The position numbers and the translations under genes were made by a program. This document shows, piece after piece, positions 1 through 11,649 of a DNA stretch of 64,000 nt. Numbering within the stretch: the stretch's first letter is position 1; each line of letters starts with the position of its first letter. Below the pieces are notes generated by a model that saw only the letters and a program-made list of their open reading frames with translations, was not told the origin of the DNA and did no database searches. This DNA is from Luteimonas huabeiensis HB2 (lineage in GTDB: Bacteria > Pseudomonadota > Gammaproteobacteria > Xanthomonadales > Xanthomonadaceae). The stretch is from the NCBI RefSeq assembly GCF_000559025.1, contig NZ_JAAN01000024.1, positions 62,001 through 126,000 of the forward strand, read 5' to 3'.

Positions 1-2688
<2,688 letters not shown>

Positions 2689-2773
2689 CCGGCGCGGCCC
2701 GCGGCGAGCGCCACGCCGCGGTCGCGCGCGGTCGCTGCGCGGGGGGCGCGGTTTTCGCGTAGGCTCCCGCGCC

Positions 2774-4006
2774 ATGAGCCGCACCCCGCCCCCCATCGAG
2801 ATCGACGCCAGCCGGGCCGCCGCGCGCGGCCCGCTCGGCATGCCCCCCGCCCGCTTCCTGCGCGACTACTGGCAGAAGCGCCCGCTGCTGATCCGCAACG
2901 CCTTCCCCGGCCTCGTCTCGCCGATCGCCCCCGAGGACCTGGCCGGCCTGGCCTGCGAGGACGGCGTGCTGGCCCGCATCGTCGAGCACGATCGCCGGCA
3001 CGACCGCTGGCGGCTGCGCCACGGCCCGTTCGAGGAGTCGCTGTTCCCCGGCCTGCCCGACCGCGACTGGACGCTGCTGGTGCAGGACGTGGACAAGTGG
3101 GACGCCGACGTGGCCGCGCTGCTGCCGCATTTCGATTTCCTGCCGCGCTGGCGCATCGACGACATCATGGTCAGCTTCGCCGCCACCGGCGGCTCGGTGG
3201 GCGCGCACATCGACCAGTACGACGTGTTCCTGCTGCAGACGCACGGCCACCGGCGCTGGGCGATCGACGCCCGCCCCGGTCCACCGCTGGATTTCCGCCC
3301 CGACGTGGAGCTGAAGCTGCTGCAGCGCTTCGACCCGAGCCACGAGTGGGTGCTGGCGCCGGGCGACATGCTCTACCTGCCGCCCGGGGTGCCGCACCAC
3401 GGCGTGGCCGAGGACCCGTGCCTGACCTTCTCGGTGGGCATGCGCGCGCCCTCGTCGGCGGAGCTGCTCGGCGACTGGGTCGATGCGATGATCGCCGAGG
3501 CCGACGAGGCCGAGCGCTACCGCGACCCCGACCTGGCGCCGGCGCGCGATCCCTACGAGATCGACGCCGCCGCGATGGGCCGCGTGGTCGAGGCGCTGAA
3601 CCGGTTGCGCATGAACGATCCCGACCGGCTCGGCGACTGGTTCGGCCGCTTCATCACCCTCTACCGCGCCAGCGGCGAGGCGGTGCCCGACGAGGCCCCG
3701 CGCCCGCGCGCCGAGGTGGAGCGGGACCTGGAGGCCGGCGGCGTCCTGTACCGGCATCCGTGGACGCGCACGGCCTGGCGCCGCGCGCGCAAGGGCGCGC
3801 GCCTGTACGCCGCCGGCCAGGACATCGCCCTGCCGGTACGCGACGCGCAGGCGCTCGCCGCCGCGACCGCGATCGACGGCGAGCGCTACGCGCGCCTGTC
3901 GCCGGCCGGCCGCGACGCGGCGATCGCGCTGCTCGAAGGCGGCCACTACCGGCTGCTGATGCCGGGCGACGACGACGCCGGCGACGAGGACGAGACCGCG
4001 CCTTGA
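2774..4006 (+). CDS. roxA: Ribosomal protein arginine hydroxylase, JmjC/cupin type (RoxA/YcfD family)
   Basis: A 410-residue 2-oxoglutarate/Fe(II) oxygenase of the ribosomal oxygenase family. E. coli YcfD (RoxA) hydroxylates an arginine of ribosomal protein L16; this homologue presumably does the same. The iron site is visible as HID near residues 145-147 (GAHIDQYDVF) and the distal histidine at about 208 in PPGVPHHGVAEDP. The JmjC barrel is followed by the C-terminal winged-helix region of the family, containing RHPWTRTAWRRARKGARLYA. The gene ends in a TTGA overlap with the next gene, so the two are probably translationally coupled. The link between a ribosome hydroxylase and an acetyltransferase is unexplained. 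Confidence 0.9.
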   Translation: MSRTPPPIEIDASRAAARGPLGMPPARFLRDYWQKRPLLIRNAFPGLVSPIAPEDLAGLACEDGVLARIVEHDRRHDRWRLRHGPFEESLFPGLPDRDWTLLVQDVDKWDADVAALLPHFDFLPRWRIDDIMVSFAATGGSVGAHIDQYDVFLLQTHGHRRWAIDARPGPPLDFRPDVELKLLQRFDPSHEWVLAPGDMLYLPPGVPHHGVAEDPCLTFSVGMRAPSSAELLGDWVDAMIAEADEAERYRDPDLAPARDPYEIDAAAMGRVVEALNRLRMNDPDRLGDWFGRFITLYRASGEAVPDEAPRPRAEVERDLEAGGVLYRHPWTRTAWRRARKGARLYAAGQDIALPVRDAQALAAATAIDGERYARLSPAGRDAAIALLEGGHYRLLMPGDDDAGDEDETAP

Positions 4007-4914
4007 GCGGGCCGGCGGCGCCGTCGTTCCGCGTCGCCCGGGCCGAATGGCCGCGCGACGCCGGCGCGCTGCTGGCGGTACGCGGCGAGGTGTTCGTCGC
4101 CGAGCAGGGCGTGCCGGAGGCGCTGGAACGCGACGACCTGGACGCGCTCAGCGTCCACGTGCTCGCCCGCGACGCCACGGGCGCGCCGATCGGCACCGCA
4201 CGGCTGGCGCCCGGCCGGCGCATCGGCCGCATGGCGGTATTGCGCGCCTGGCGCGGGCGCGGCGTCGGCGACGCCCTGCTCCAGGCGCTGCTGGACGAGG
4301 CCCGCGCGCAGGGGCTGGCCGAGGTCCGCCTGCACGCGCAGGCGCCGGCGATCGGCTTCTACGCCCGCCACGGCTTCCTGGCCGAGGGCGGTCGCTTCGA
4401 GGAGGCGGGCATCGCGCACCAGGCGATGCGGCGCGTGCTCGGCCGCGCGCAGACGGTGCGCACCTGCGAGGACGCGGTGGCGGTGGTCTCGGCGCTGGTA
4501 CGGGGCGCGCGGCGCCGGCTGCGCCTCTACAGCCGCGACCTCGACCCGGGGCTGTTCGACGCCGCGCCGGTGCTGGCCGCGCTGCGCCGGTTCGCCACCG
4601 CCGGCGCCGCCGAGGTGCGCCTGCTGCTGCAAGCGCCGAACGCGCCGCAGCGCGCGCATGCGCCGCTGCTGGCGCTGGCGCAACGCCTGCCCAGCGCGTT
4701 CGCTTTCCGCGCCGTCGAGGATCCGGTCGATCGCGCCTACGCCTCGGCATTCGCGATCAGCGAGCGCGGCTATTACTTCCGGCGCCTCGGCGACCGCTTC
4801 GACGGCGAGGCGGACCTGGACGGTGCCGCGCGCGCCCGCCAGCTCGCGGCGACCTTCGACACGGTGTGGGCGCGTGCGCGCCCCTGCAGCGAGTATCGCG
4901 CGCTGGCCTGGTGA
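4003..4914 (+). CDS. GNAT-family N-acetyltransferase with extra C-terminal domain
   Basis: A 303-residue protein. Residues 1-145 or so form a GNAT domain of the YjcF/ElaA kind (VRGEVFVAEQGVPEALERDD, then RIGRMAVLRAWRGRGVGDAL, the acetyl-CoA-binding loop, and GFYARHGFLAEG). The remaining 150 or so residues (from VRTCEDAVAVVSALV) are a second domain with no catalytic motif that I recognise. It contains LRLYSRDLDPGLFDAAPV and ERGYYFRRLGDRFDGEAD, and resembles a domain often found fused to GNATs in Xanthomonadaceae. The start is taken as TTG at 4003, which overlaps the roxA stop (TTGA); no in-frame ATG precedes the conserved GNAT core. Substrate unknown. Confidence 0.8.
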   Translation: MSGPAAPSFRVARAEWPRDAGALLAVRGEVFVAEQGVPEALERDDLDALSVHVLARDATGAPIGTARLAPGRRIGRMAVLRAWRGRGVGDALLQALLDEARAQGLAEVRLHAQAPAIGFYARHGFLAEGGRFEEAGIAHQAMRRVLGRAQTVRTCEDAVAVVSALVRGARRRLRLYSRDLDPGLFDAAPVLAALRRFATAGAAEVRLLLQAPNAPQRAHAPLLALAQRLPSAFAFRAVEDPVDRAYASAFAISERGYYFRRLGDRFDGEADLDGAARARQLAATFDTVWARARPCSEYRALAW

Positions 4915-5009
4915 GGTCGCCGCGGTCGTCGCGCGCGACGCATCCTGAATGGCGGCCGGCCGCGCGCGCCCGCGGCTCGCGCGGGTCGCGTCTCGCCGCC
5001 GGCTGAGGC

Positions 5010-5015
5010 TATAAT
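5010..5015 (+). promoter_or_regulatory. Consensus -10 hexamer upstream of sucA
   Basis: A perfect TATAAT sits 90 bp before the sucA GTG, in a 190-bp intergenic region that is otherwise very GC-rich. The -35 position (4987-4992) has no clear match, so an activator or a weak -35 is likely. It would drive the sucA-sucB-lpdA unit. Confidence 0.45.
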
Positions 5016-5104
5016 CGGGATCTTCCATGCGTCCGCGCCCGGGCGACCGATTCGATCCACGTCCGGGCCGCGCAGCCCCCTTCTCCCCGAGCCCCAAACC
5101 AGAC

Positions 5105-7936
5105 GTGGACAGTCTTCTGAAGCAGTTCGCCCAGTCGTCGCAACTCGGCGCCAACGCCGCCTACATCGAGGAGCTGTACGAGCAGTACCTCGTGGATCCC
5201 GACAGCGTCGATCCCCGCTGGAAAACCTGGTTCGAGGGCTTCAAGGGCCGCGAGCACGGCGACGTGCCGCACTCGGCGGTCATGGCGGCGGTGGCCGAGG
5301 CCGGTCGCCTCGCGCTGCGCGGCCAGGCGGTCGCCGGGGCCGGCGACGAGCGCGAGCGCAACGTCGGCCGGCTGATCACCGCCTACCGCGCGCGCGGCCA
5401 CCTGAGCGCCCGGCTCGACCCGCTGGGCCTGACCACGCCGATCGATCCGCCGGACCTGGGACTGCCGTTCCACTCGCTGTCCGAGCGCGACCTCGACACC
5501 GACTTCAGCACCGGCGGCGTCGCCGGCAACGAGCGCATGAAGCTGCGCGACCTGCTCGCGCTGCTCAAGGCCACCTACACCGGGCCGATCGGCGCGGAGT
5601 TCATGCACATCCCGGAAGTCGAGCAGCGGCAGTGGATCTACCGCCGCCTGGAGCTCGACGGCGGCCGCTTCCGCCGCACGCCGGAACAGAAGCGCCGCAT
5701 CCTCGAGCGCCTGTCCGCGGCCGAGGGCCTGGAGCGCTACCTGCACACCAAGTACGTCGGCCAGAAGCGCTTCTCGCTGGAAGGCGGCGACTCGCTGATC
5801 CCGCTGCTCGACGCGCTGATCCAGCGCGCCGGCCAGGACGGGGTCAAGGATCTGGTGATCGGCATGGCCCATCGCGGCCGCCTGAACGTGCTGGTCAACA
5901 CCCTCGGCAAGAACCCGCGCAAGCTGTTCGACGAGTTCGAGGGCAAGTTCGAGCACGTCGCCGGCGACCGTCCCCATACCGGCGACGTCAAGTACCACAT
6001 GGGCTTCTCGGCGGACGTGCAGACCCCCGGCGGCGCCGTCCACCTGGCGCTGGCGTTCAACCCGTCGCACCTTGAGATCGTGGACCCGGTGGTGGCCGGC
6101 AGCGCGCGCTCGCGCCAGCACCGCCGCGGCGACCGCGAGCGCAAGGCCGTGATTCCCGTGCTGCTGCACGGCGACGCCGCCTTCGCCGGCCAGGGCGTGG
6201 TGATGGAGCTGTTCCAGATGTCGCAGGCGCGCGGCTTCGCCGTCGGCGGCACCGTGCACGTGGTCATCAACAACCAGGTGGGCTTCACCACCAGCGACCG
6301 CCAGGACGCGCGCTCCACCCTGTACTGCACCGACGTGGCCAAGATGGTCGGCGCGCCGGTGCTGCACGTGAACGCGGACGATCCCGAAGCGGTGGTCTAC
6401 TGCATCGAGCTGGCCTACGAGTTCCGCCAGACCTTCCGCAAGGACGTCGTCATCGACCTGGTCTGCTACCGCCGCCACGGCCACAACGAGGCCGACGAGC
6501 CGGCGGCGACCCAGCCGCTGATGTACCAGATCATCCGCAAGCACAAGACCACCCGCGAGCTGTACGCCGCGCAGCTGGTTTCCGAGGGCGTGCTGGACGA
6601 GTCCGCGGTCAAGGCGATCGTGGACGACTACCGCAACAAGCTCGACGCCGGCGAGGTGACCACCGAGCTGGCCGACTCGCGGCCGGACGACTACGACCTC
6701 ACCATCGACTGGAGCCCCTACCTGTCCGGCCGGCTGTCCGATCCGGTGGACACCCGGGTCGCGCCCGAGCGCCTGGTCGAGTTGGCCGAAAAGATCACCA
6801 CGCTGCCGGAATCGCTGAGCCTGCATCCGCGCGTGGCCAAGATCTACGACGACCGCCGCAAGATGGCCGCCGGCGAGCTGCCCGCCGACTGGGGCTTCGC
6901 CGAGAACCTGGCCTACGCGACCCTGCTCGACGAGGGCCACCGCCTGCGCCTGGTCGGCCAGGATTCCGGCCGCGGCACGTTCTTCCACCGCCACGCGGTG
7001 CTGCACGACCAGAAGACCGGCGAGGACTACGTCCCGCTGCAGCAGCTGGTGAAGAATCCCGACGACGCCACCATCATCGACTCGCTGCTCAGCGAGGAAG
7101 CGGTGATGGCCTTCGAGTACGGCTACTCCACCTCGGAGCCGGGCACGCTCGACATCTGGGAGGCGCAGTTCGGCGACTTCGCCAACGGCGCGCAGGTGGT
7201 CATCGACCAGTTCCTGTCCTCGGGCGAGGCCAAGTGGCAGCGCCTGTCCGGGCTGGCGTTGTTCCTGCCCCACGGTTACGAGGGCCAGGGCCCGGAGCAC
7301 AGCTCGGCGCGGCTGGAGCGCTTCCTGCAGCTGTGCGCGCTGGAGAACATGCAGGTCTGCGTGCCCACCACGCCGGCGCAGGCCTTCCACATGATCCGCC
7401 GGCAGCTGTGCATGAAGACGCGCAAGCCGCTGGTGGTGATGACGCCGAAGTCGCTGCTGCGGCACAAGCTGGCGGTGTCCTCGCTGGAGGAGCTGGCCCG
7501 CGGCGAGTTCCTGCACCTGATCCCGGACGGCGCCGCCGATCCGAAGAAGGTCGAGCGCGTGATCGCCTGCTCCGGCAAGGTCTACTACGACCTGCTGGAG
7601 GAAGCGCAGAAGCAGTCGCTGGAGAACGTGGCGCTGCTGCGCATCGAGCAGCTCTATCCGTTCCCACGCGAACTGCTGGCCGCCGAGCTGGCCCGCTACG
7701 CCAAGGCCACCGACCTGGTGTGGTGCCAGGAAGAGCCCCAGAACCAGGGCGCCTGGTACCAGATCAAGCACCATCTCGACGCCTGCCTCGCCGAGGGCCA
7801 GAAGCTGCACTACGCCGGCCGCGCGCGCTCGCCCAGCCCCGCGGTCGGGCACTTCAACGATCACGTCGAGGAGCAGAAGCAGCTCGTCGCCGACGCCCTG
7901 GTCAACCCGCTCAAGGGCAAGGTCGCGGCCGAATGA
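5105..7936 (+). CDS. sucA: 2-oxoglutarate dehydrogenase E1 component
   Basis: The thiamine-diphosphate-dependent E1 subunit that decarboxylates 2-oxoglutarate and passes the succinyl group to SucB. The product is 943 residues, normal length. The N-terminus VDSLLKQFAQSSQLGANAAYIEELYEQ matches the family. The ThDP-binding block GDAAFAGQGVVMELFQMS starts near residue 356 and ends in NNQVGFTTS. YRRHGHNEADEPAATQP and the C-terminal AFEYGYS...LDIWEAQFGDF transketolase-like blocks are intact. The start is set at GTG 5105, since Xanthomonadaceae homologues begin here; the open frame extends 26 codons upstream without a family match. sucB follows after 86 bp. Confidence 0.96.
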   Translation: MDSLLKQFAQSSQLGANAAYIEELYEQYLVDPDSVDPRWKTWFEGFKGREHGDVPHSAVMAAVAEAGRLALRGQAVAGAGDERERNVGRLITAYRARGHLSARLDPLGLTTPIDPPDLGLPFHSLSERDLDTDFSTGGVAGNERMKLRDLLALLKATYTGPIGAEFMHIPEVEQRQWIYRRLELDGGRFRRTPEQKRRILERLSAAEGLERYLHTKYVGQKRFSLEGGDSLIPLLDALIQRAGQDGVKDLVIGMAHRGRLNVLVNTLGKNPRKLFDEFEGKFEHVAGDRPHTGDVKYHMGFSADVQTPGGAVHLALAFNPSHLEIVDPVVAGSARSRQHRRGDRERKAVIPVLLHGDAAFAGQGVVMELFQMSQARGFAVGGTVHVVINNQVGFTTSDRQDARSTLYCTDVAKMVGAPVLHVNADDPEAVVYCIELAYEFRQTFRKDVVIDLVCYRRHGHNEADEPAATQPLMYQIIRKHKTTRELYAAQLVSEGVLDESAVKAIVDDYRNKLDAGEVTTELADSRPDDYDLTIDWSPYLSGRLSDPVDTRVAPERLVELAEKITTLPESLSLHPRVAKIYDDRRKMAAGELPADWGFAENLAYATLLDEGHRLRLVGQDSGRGTFFHRHAVLHDQKTGEDYVPLQQLVKNPDDATIIDSLLSEEAVMAFEYGYSTSEPGTLDIWEAQFGDFANGAQVVIDQFLSSGEAKWQRLSGLALFLPHGYEGQGPEHSSARLERFLQLCALENMQVCVPTTPAQAFHMIRRQLCMKTRKPLVVMTPKSLLRHKLAVSSLEELARGEFLHLIPDGAADPKKVERVIACSGKVYYDLLEEAQKQSLENVALLRIEQLYPFPRELLAAELARYAKATDLVWCQEEPQNQGAWYQIKHHLDACLAEGQKLHYAGRARSPSPAVGHFNDHVEEQKQLVADALVNPLKGKVAAE

Positions 7937-7966
7937 CCCCATGAGGACCGCCACGGCGATCCGCCC

Positions 7967-7985
7967 CCGGCATCCCGGATGCCGG
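7967..7985 (+). other. Hairpin in the sucA-sucB spacer
   Basis: CCGGCATC and GATGCCGG form a perfect 8-bp stem around a 3-nt loop between the sucA stop and the sucB start. There is no U-tract, so it looks like an mRNA-stability or processing structure rather than a terminator. Confidence 0.4.
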
Positions 7986-8022
7986 TCCACCCCTCTCCAC
8001 GTCACACCGCCAGGAAGCCCGC

Positions 8023-9264
8023 ATGGCCACTGAAATCAAGGTCCCCGTCCTGCCCGAATCCGTCTCCGACGCCACCATCGCGACCTGGCACAAGAAGGCC
8101 GGCGACGCGGTCAAGCGCGACGAGAACCTCGTCGACCTGGAGACCGACAAGGTCGTGCTGGAAGTGCCCTCCACGGTCGACGGCGTGATCAAGGAGATCA
8201 AGTTCGAGGAAGGCGCCACGGTGAACAGCCAGCAGGTGCTGGCGATCATCGAGGAGGGCGCCGCCGCCGAGGCCGCCCCCGCCGAATCGGGCAGCCAGGG
8301 CAAGGAAGCGCCGGCCGCCGGCGCCGAGGAAGTGCAGCCCAAGCCGGAAGCGAAGCGGGCCGACGACAAGGCGCCGGCCTCGACCAAGCCGCAGCCGGTC
8401 TCCGGCGGCAAGACCGCCGACCTGCCGCCCGGCGCGCGCTTCACCGCCGAGAGCAAGGGCATCGACCCGTCGCAGGTCGAGGGCACCGGCCGCCGCGGCG
8501 CGGTGACCAAGGAGGACCTGCTCAACTACGCCTCCGGCAAGACCCAGGGCGTGTCCGGCGGCGCGCGCCCCGAGGAGCGCGTGCCGATGACGCGCATCCG
8601 CAAGCGCATCGCCGAGCGCCTGATGCAGTCCAAGGAATCCATCGCCATGCTGACCTCGTTCAACGAGGTCAACCTGGGCAAGGTGATGGCGCTGCGCAAG
8701 GAGCTGGGCGAGCAGTTCCAGAAGGACCACGGCATCAAGCTCGGCTTCATGAGCTTCTTTGCCAAGGCCGCCGCCAACGCGCTGGCCAAGCACCCGGTGG
8801 TCAACGCCTCGGTCGACGGCGACGACATCATCTACCACGGCTACGCCGACATCTCGGTGGCGATCTCCACCGATCGCGGCCTGGTCACCCCGGTGCTGCG
8901 CAACGTCGAGCGCATGAGCTTCGCCGAGATCGAGCAGGGCATCGCCGACTTCGCCAAGAAGGCGCGCGACGGCAAGCTGGGCCTGGACGACCTGCAGGGC
9001 GGCACCTTCACCATCACCAACGGCGGCACCTTCGGCTCGCTGATGTCGACCCCGATCGTCAACCCGCCGCAGTCGGCGATCCTGGGCATGCACGCGATCA
9101 AGGAGCGCCCGATCGTCGACAACGGCCAGGTCGTCGCCGCGCCGATGATGTACATCGCGCTGTCCTACGACCACCGCATCATCGACGGCAAGGACGCGGT
9201 GCTGTTCCTGGTCGACATCAAGAACCAGCTCGAGAACCCGCACCGCATGCTGCTGGGGCTGTAA
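8023..9264 (+). CDS. sucB: 2-oxoglutarate dehydrogenase E2, dihydrolipoyl succinyltransferase
   Basis: The core of the 2-oxoglutarate dehydrogenase complex, transferring succinyl from lipoate to CoA. The product is 413 residues. One N-terminal lipoyl domain carries the lipoylated lysine at residue 43 ([11 protein letters not shown]). An Ala/Glu/Pro-rich linker (residues 90-135) follows, then an E1/E3-binding domain ([20 protein letters not shown]) and the catalytic acyltransferase domain with the active-site histidine near residue 384 ([13 protein letters not shown]). A succinyltransferase rather than an acetyltransferase is indicated by the single lipoyl domain and by the adjacent sucA. lpdA follows after 135 bp containing an unusual inverted repeat. 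Confidence 0.96.
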   Translation: MATEIKVPVLPESVSDATIATWHKKAGDAVKRDENLVDLETDKVVLEVPSTVDGVIKEIKFEEGATVNSQQVLAIIEEGAAAEAAPAESGSQGKEAPAAGAEEVQPKPEAKRADDKAPASTKPQPVSGGKTADLPPGARFTAESKGIDPSQVEGTGRRGAVTKEDLLNYASGKTQGVSGGARPEERVPMTRIRKRIAERLMQSKESIAMLTSFNEVNLGKVMALRKELGEQFQKDHGIKLGFMSFFAKAAANALAKHPVVNASVDGDDIIYHGYADISVAISTDRGLVTPVLRNVERMSFAEIEQGIADFAKKARDGKLGLDDLQGGTFTITNGGTFGSLMSTPIVNPPQSAILGMHAIKERPIVDNGQVVAAPMMYIALSYDHRIIDGKDAVLFLVDIKNQLENPHRMLLGL

Positions 9265-9274
9265 GGCCCGAAGC

Positions 9275-9379
9275 CGGGACTCGGGACTCGGGACTCGGGG
9301 CTCGGCGTTAGATCAAGCGAGGACTCGGGACGCGCAGGCTGCGGCTTTGCGGGTCCCGGGTCCCGAGTCCCGAGTCCCG
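9275..9379 (+). repeat. Inverted array of GGGACTC heptamers between sucB and lpdA
   Basis: The left arm (9275-9299) is three tandem GGGACTC units ending in GGG. The right arm (9355-9379) is its reverse complement with one mismatch. The two 25-nt arms are separated by 55 nt that contains one more GGACTCGGGA copy (9331-9340). In RNA this would form a long stable stem-loop within the sucAB-lpd transcript. It is made of simple heptamer iterations, unlike a normal terminator, and has no U-tract. Confidence 0.8.
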
Positions 9380-9399
9380 TACACAACAGGACTCGCACC

Positions 9400-10839
9400 A
9401 TGTCAGACCATCAATTCGACGTCGTCGTCATCGGAGCCGGCCCCGCCGGCTACCACGCCGCCATCCGCGCCGCGCAGCTGGGCATGAAGGTCGCCTGCGT
9501 GGACGCCGCGCTGGGCAAGGACGGCAAGCCGGCGCTCGGCGGCACCTGCCTGCGGGTGGGCTGCATCCCGTCCAAGGCGCTGCTCGATTCCTCGCGCCAG
9601 TTCTGGAACATGGGCCACCTGTTCGGCGACCACGGCATCAGCTTCAAGGACGCCAAGATCGACGTCGGCGCGATGGTCGCGCGCAAGGACAAGATCGTGA
9701 AGCAGTTCACCGGCGGCATCGCGATGCTGTTCAAGGCGAACAAGGTCGCGCCCTACTACGGCTTCGCCACGCTGCACCCGGGGCGCAAGGTGGTGGTCAA
9801 GCAGCACGACGGCGCCGAGGTCGAGCTGACCGGCACCAACGTGATCATCGCCGCCGGCTCCGACTCCATCGAGCTGCCGTTCGCCAAGTTCGACGGCGAG
9901 ACCATCGTCGACAACGTCGGCGCACTGGACTTCGCCGAAGTGCCCAAGCGCCTGGCGGTCATCGGCGCCGGCGTGATCGGCCTGGAGCTGGGCAGCGTGT
10001 GGAAGCGCCTGGGCGCCGAGGTGACCATCCTCGAGGCCCTGCCCGACTTCCTGGCCGCCGCCGATGCCGAGGTGTCCAAGGTCGCGCTGAAGGAGTTCAA
10101 GAAGCAGGGCCTGGACATCCGGCTCGGGGCCAAGGTCTCCAAGACCGAAGTGACCGGCAAGGGCAAGAAGAAGGAAGTCGTGGTCAGCTACGCCGACAAG
10201 GACGGCGAACAGACCCTGACCGTGGACAAGCTGCTGGTCGCGGTGGGCCGCAAGGCCGCCAGCCAGGGCCTGCTCGCCGAGGGCACCGGGGTCAAGCTCG
10301 ACGACCGCGGCCGCATCGAGGTCGACGCGCACTGCCACACCGGCGTGGACGGCGTGTGGGCCATCGGCGACTGCGTCAGGGGCCCGATGCTGGCGCACAA
10401 GGGCTTCGAGGAAGGCATCGCGGTGGCCGAGCTGATCGCCGGCCTTCCCGGCCACGTCAACTTCGACACCATCCCGTGGGTCATCTACACCGAGCCGGAG
10501 CTCGCCTGGGTCGGCAAGACCGAGCAGCAGCTCAAGGCCGAGGGCATCCCGTACAAGGCGGGCAGCTTCCCGTTCGCGGCCAACGGTCGCGCGGTCGCGA
10601 TGAGCGAGCCCGCCGGCTTCGTGAAGGTGCTCGCCCACGCCGAGACCGATCGCGTGCTGGGCATGCACCTGGTCGGCGCGAACGTGTCCGAGCTGGTGCA
10701 CGAGGGCGTGCTGACGATGGAGTTCAAGGGCTCGGCCGACGACCTGGCGCGGATCTGCCACGCGCATCCCTCGCTGTCGGAAGTCGTCCACGATGCCGCG
10801 ATGGCGGTGGACAAGCGGGCGATCCACAAGGCGAATTGA
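9400..10839 (+). CDS. lpdA: Dihydrolipoyl dehydrogenase (E3)
   Basis: The FAD/NAD flavoprotein that reoxidises the dihydrolipoamide of SucB. The product is 479 residues. The FAD-binding GAGPAGYHAAIRAAQLG lies at the N-terminus and the redox-active disulfide is Cys50/Cys55 in CLRVGCIPSKALL. The NAD-binding GAGVIGLELGSVWKRLG is in the middle, TGVDGVWAIGDCV is the second FAD motif, and the C-terminal dimer interface has HAHPSLSE with the active-site histidine. Its place after sucB indicates the 2-oxoglutarate dehydrogenase E3, although it could also serve pyruvate dehydrogenase and glycine cleavage. Confidence 0.96.
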   Translation: MSDHQFDVVVIGAGPAGYHAAIRAAQLGMKVACVDAALGKDGKPALGGTCLRVGCIPSKALLDSSRQFWNMGHLFGDHGISFKDAKIDVGAMVARKDKIVKQFTGGIAMLFKANKVAPYYGFATLHPGRKVVVKQHDGAEVELTGTNVIIAAGSDSIELPFAKFDGETIVDNVGALDFAEVPKRLAVIGAGVIGLELGSVWKRLGAEVTILEALPDFLAAADAEVSKVALKEFKKQGLDIRLGAKVSKTEVTGKGKKKEVVVSYADKDGEQTLTVDKLLVAVGRKAASQGLLAEGTGVKLDDRGRIEVDAHCHTGVDGVWAIGDCVRGPMLAHKGFEEGIAVAELIAGLPGHVNFDTIPWVIYTEPELAWVGKTEQQLKAEGIPYKAGSFPFAANGRAVAMSEPAGFVKVLAHAETDRVLGMHLVGANVSELVHEGVLTMEFKGSADDLARICHAHPSLSEVVHDAAMAVDKRAIHKAN

Positions 10840-10847
10840 CGGTGGAG

Positions 10848-10927
10848 GGGCCAGGGATCAGCCGCCGGAGGCCCGGGACGAGCACGGCCCGCTTCTCCCT
10901 GGTCCCTGGCCTCCGGCCCCTGGTCGC
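10848..10927 (+). repeat. Imperfect inverted repeat between lpdA and the LOG gene
   Basis: The 94-bp spacer is almost wholly built from CCAGGGA and GCCGGAGGCC-like units, with the left half repeated in inverted orientation on the right (for example GCCGGAGGCCCGGGA against TCCCTGGCCTCCGGC). It resembles the heptamer array before lpdA in style but not in sequence, and probably forms a large hairpin in the transcript. Confidence 0.6.
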
Positions 10928-10933
10928 AACGCC

Positions 10934-11527
10934 ATGAACAGCATCTGCATCTACTGCGGTTCCAACCCCGGAAACAGGCCCGCCTACGTCGAGCGGGCGA
11001 TGGCGCTGGGCGACCGGATCGCGCGCGAAGGGCTGCGGCTGGTCTACGGCGGCGGCAACGTCGGGCTGATGGGCGCGGTGGCCAACGCCGTGCTGGAAGC
11101 CGGCGGCGAGGTCACCGGGGTGATCCCGCAGCAACTGGTGGACTGGGAGGTCGCGCATCCGGGCCTGACCGAGCTGGTGGTGGTGGGCTCGATGCACGAG
11201 CGCAAGATGCGCATGTTCGATCTGGCCGATGGCTTCGTCGCCCTGCCCGGCGGTTTCGGCACGATGGAAGAGATCTTCGAGATGCTCACCTGGCGCCAGC
11301 TCGGCATCGGCGACAAGCCCTGCGCCTTCCTCGACATCGAGGATTTCTACGCGCCGCTGATCGGCATGATCGACCGCATGGTCGCCGAGCGCTTCCTGCA
11401 CCCCGAGCAGCGCGCCGACCTCTGGTACGGCGACGACATCGACGCGCTGCTGGCGTGGATGCGGGCCTACGAGCCCGCGCAGGCGTCGAAGTGGCTCGAC
11501 GAGAAGCGCCGGAGCGTGATGCGCTAG
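10934..11527 (+). CDS. LOG-family protein (putative cytokinin riboside 5'-monophosphate phosphoribohydrolase)
   Basis: A 197-residue Rossmann-like protein of the LOG/lysine decarboxylase-like family. Characterised members cleave nucleoside 5'-monophosphates (N6-modified AMP, or AMP/pyrimidine NMPs in the PpnN branch) into base and ribose phosphate. The family signature PGGFGTMEE starts near residue 105. MHERKMRMFDLADGFVALP and the N-terminal CIYCGSNPGNRPAYVE are also typical. The start is the ATG at 10934, where homologues begin. It may be co-transcribed with lpdA. The old label of lysine decarboxylase should not be used. True cytokinin activation in this organism is not shown by sequence. 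Confidence 0.88.
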   Translation: MNSICIYCGSNPGNRPAYVERAMALGDRIAREGLRLVYGGGNVGLMGAVANAVLEAGGEVTGVIPQQLVDWEVAHPGLTELVVVGSMHERKMRMFDLADGFVALPGGFGTMEEIFEMLTWRQLGIGDKPCAFLDIEDFYAPLIGMIDRMVAERFLHPEQRADLWYGDDIDALLAWMRAYEPAQASKWLDEKRRSVMR

Positions 11528-11649
11528 GCGCGCGGCGGGAACGACGAACGGGCAGACGGGACGGGCACGCTCGAATTCGTTCGATCGCCTCCGTCCCCTG
11601 CCTGGATGCTTACCATGACGGCTTTCTTCCACGCCGACGAGGTTCGCCG

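Noticed and set aside
5009..8005. A 998-codon open frame opposite sucA
   Set aside because: It is an antisense shadow of sucA in GC-rich DNA: Val/Gly/Ala/Arg/Leu-dominated product with no domain, no ribosome binding site and no family resemblance.
9275..9379. Heptamer repeats considered as a CRISPR or VNTR array
   Set aside because: The units are 7 nt, contiguous and inverted rather than separated by unique spacers, and no cas gene is present.
10934..11527. Lysine decarboxylase
   Set aside because: The old label for PGGxGT proteins is wrong; the sequence is a LOG-type nucleotide hydrolase without PLP motifs.
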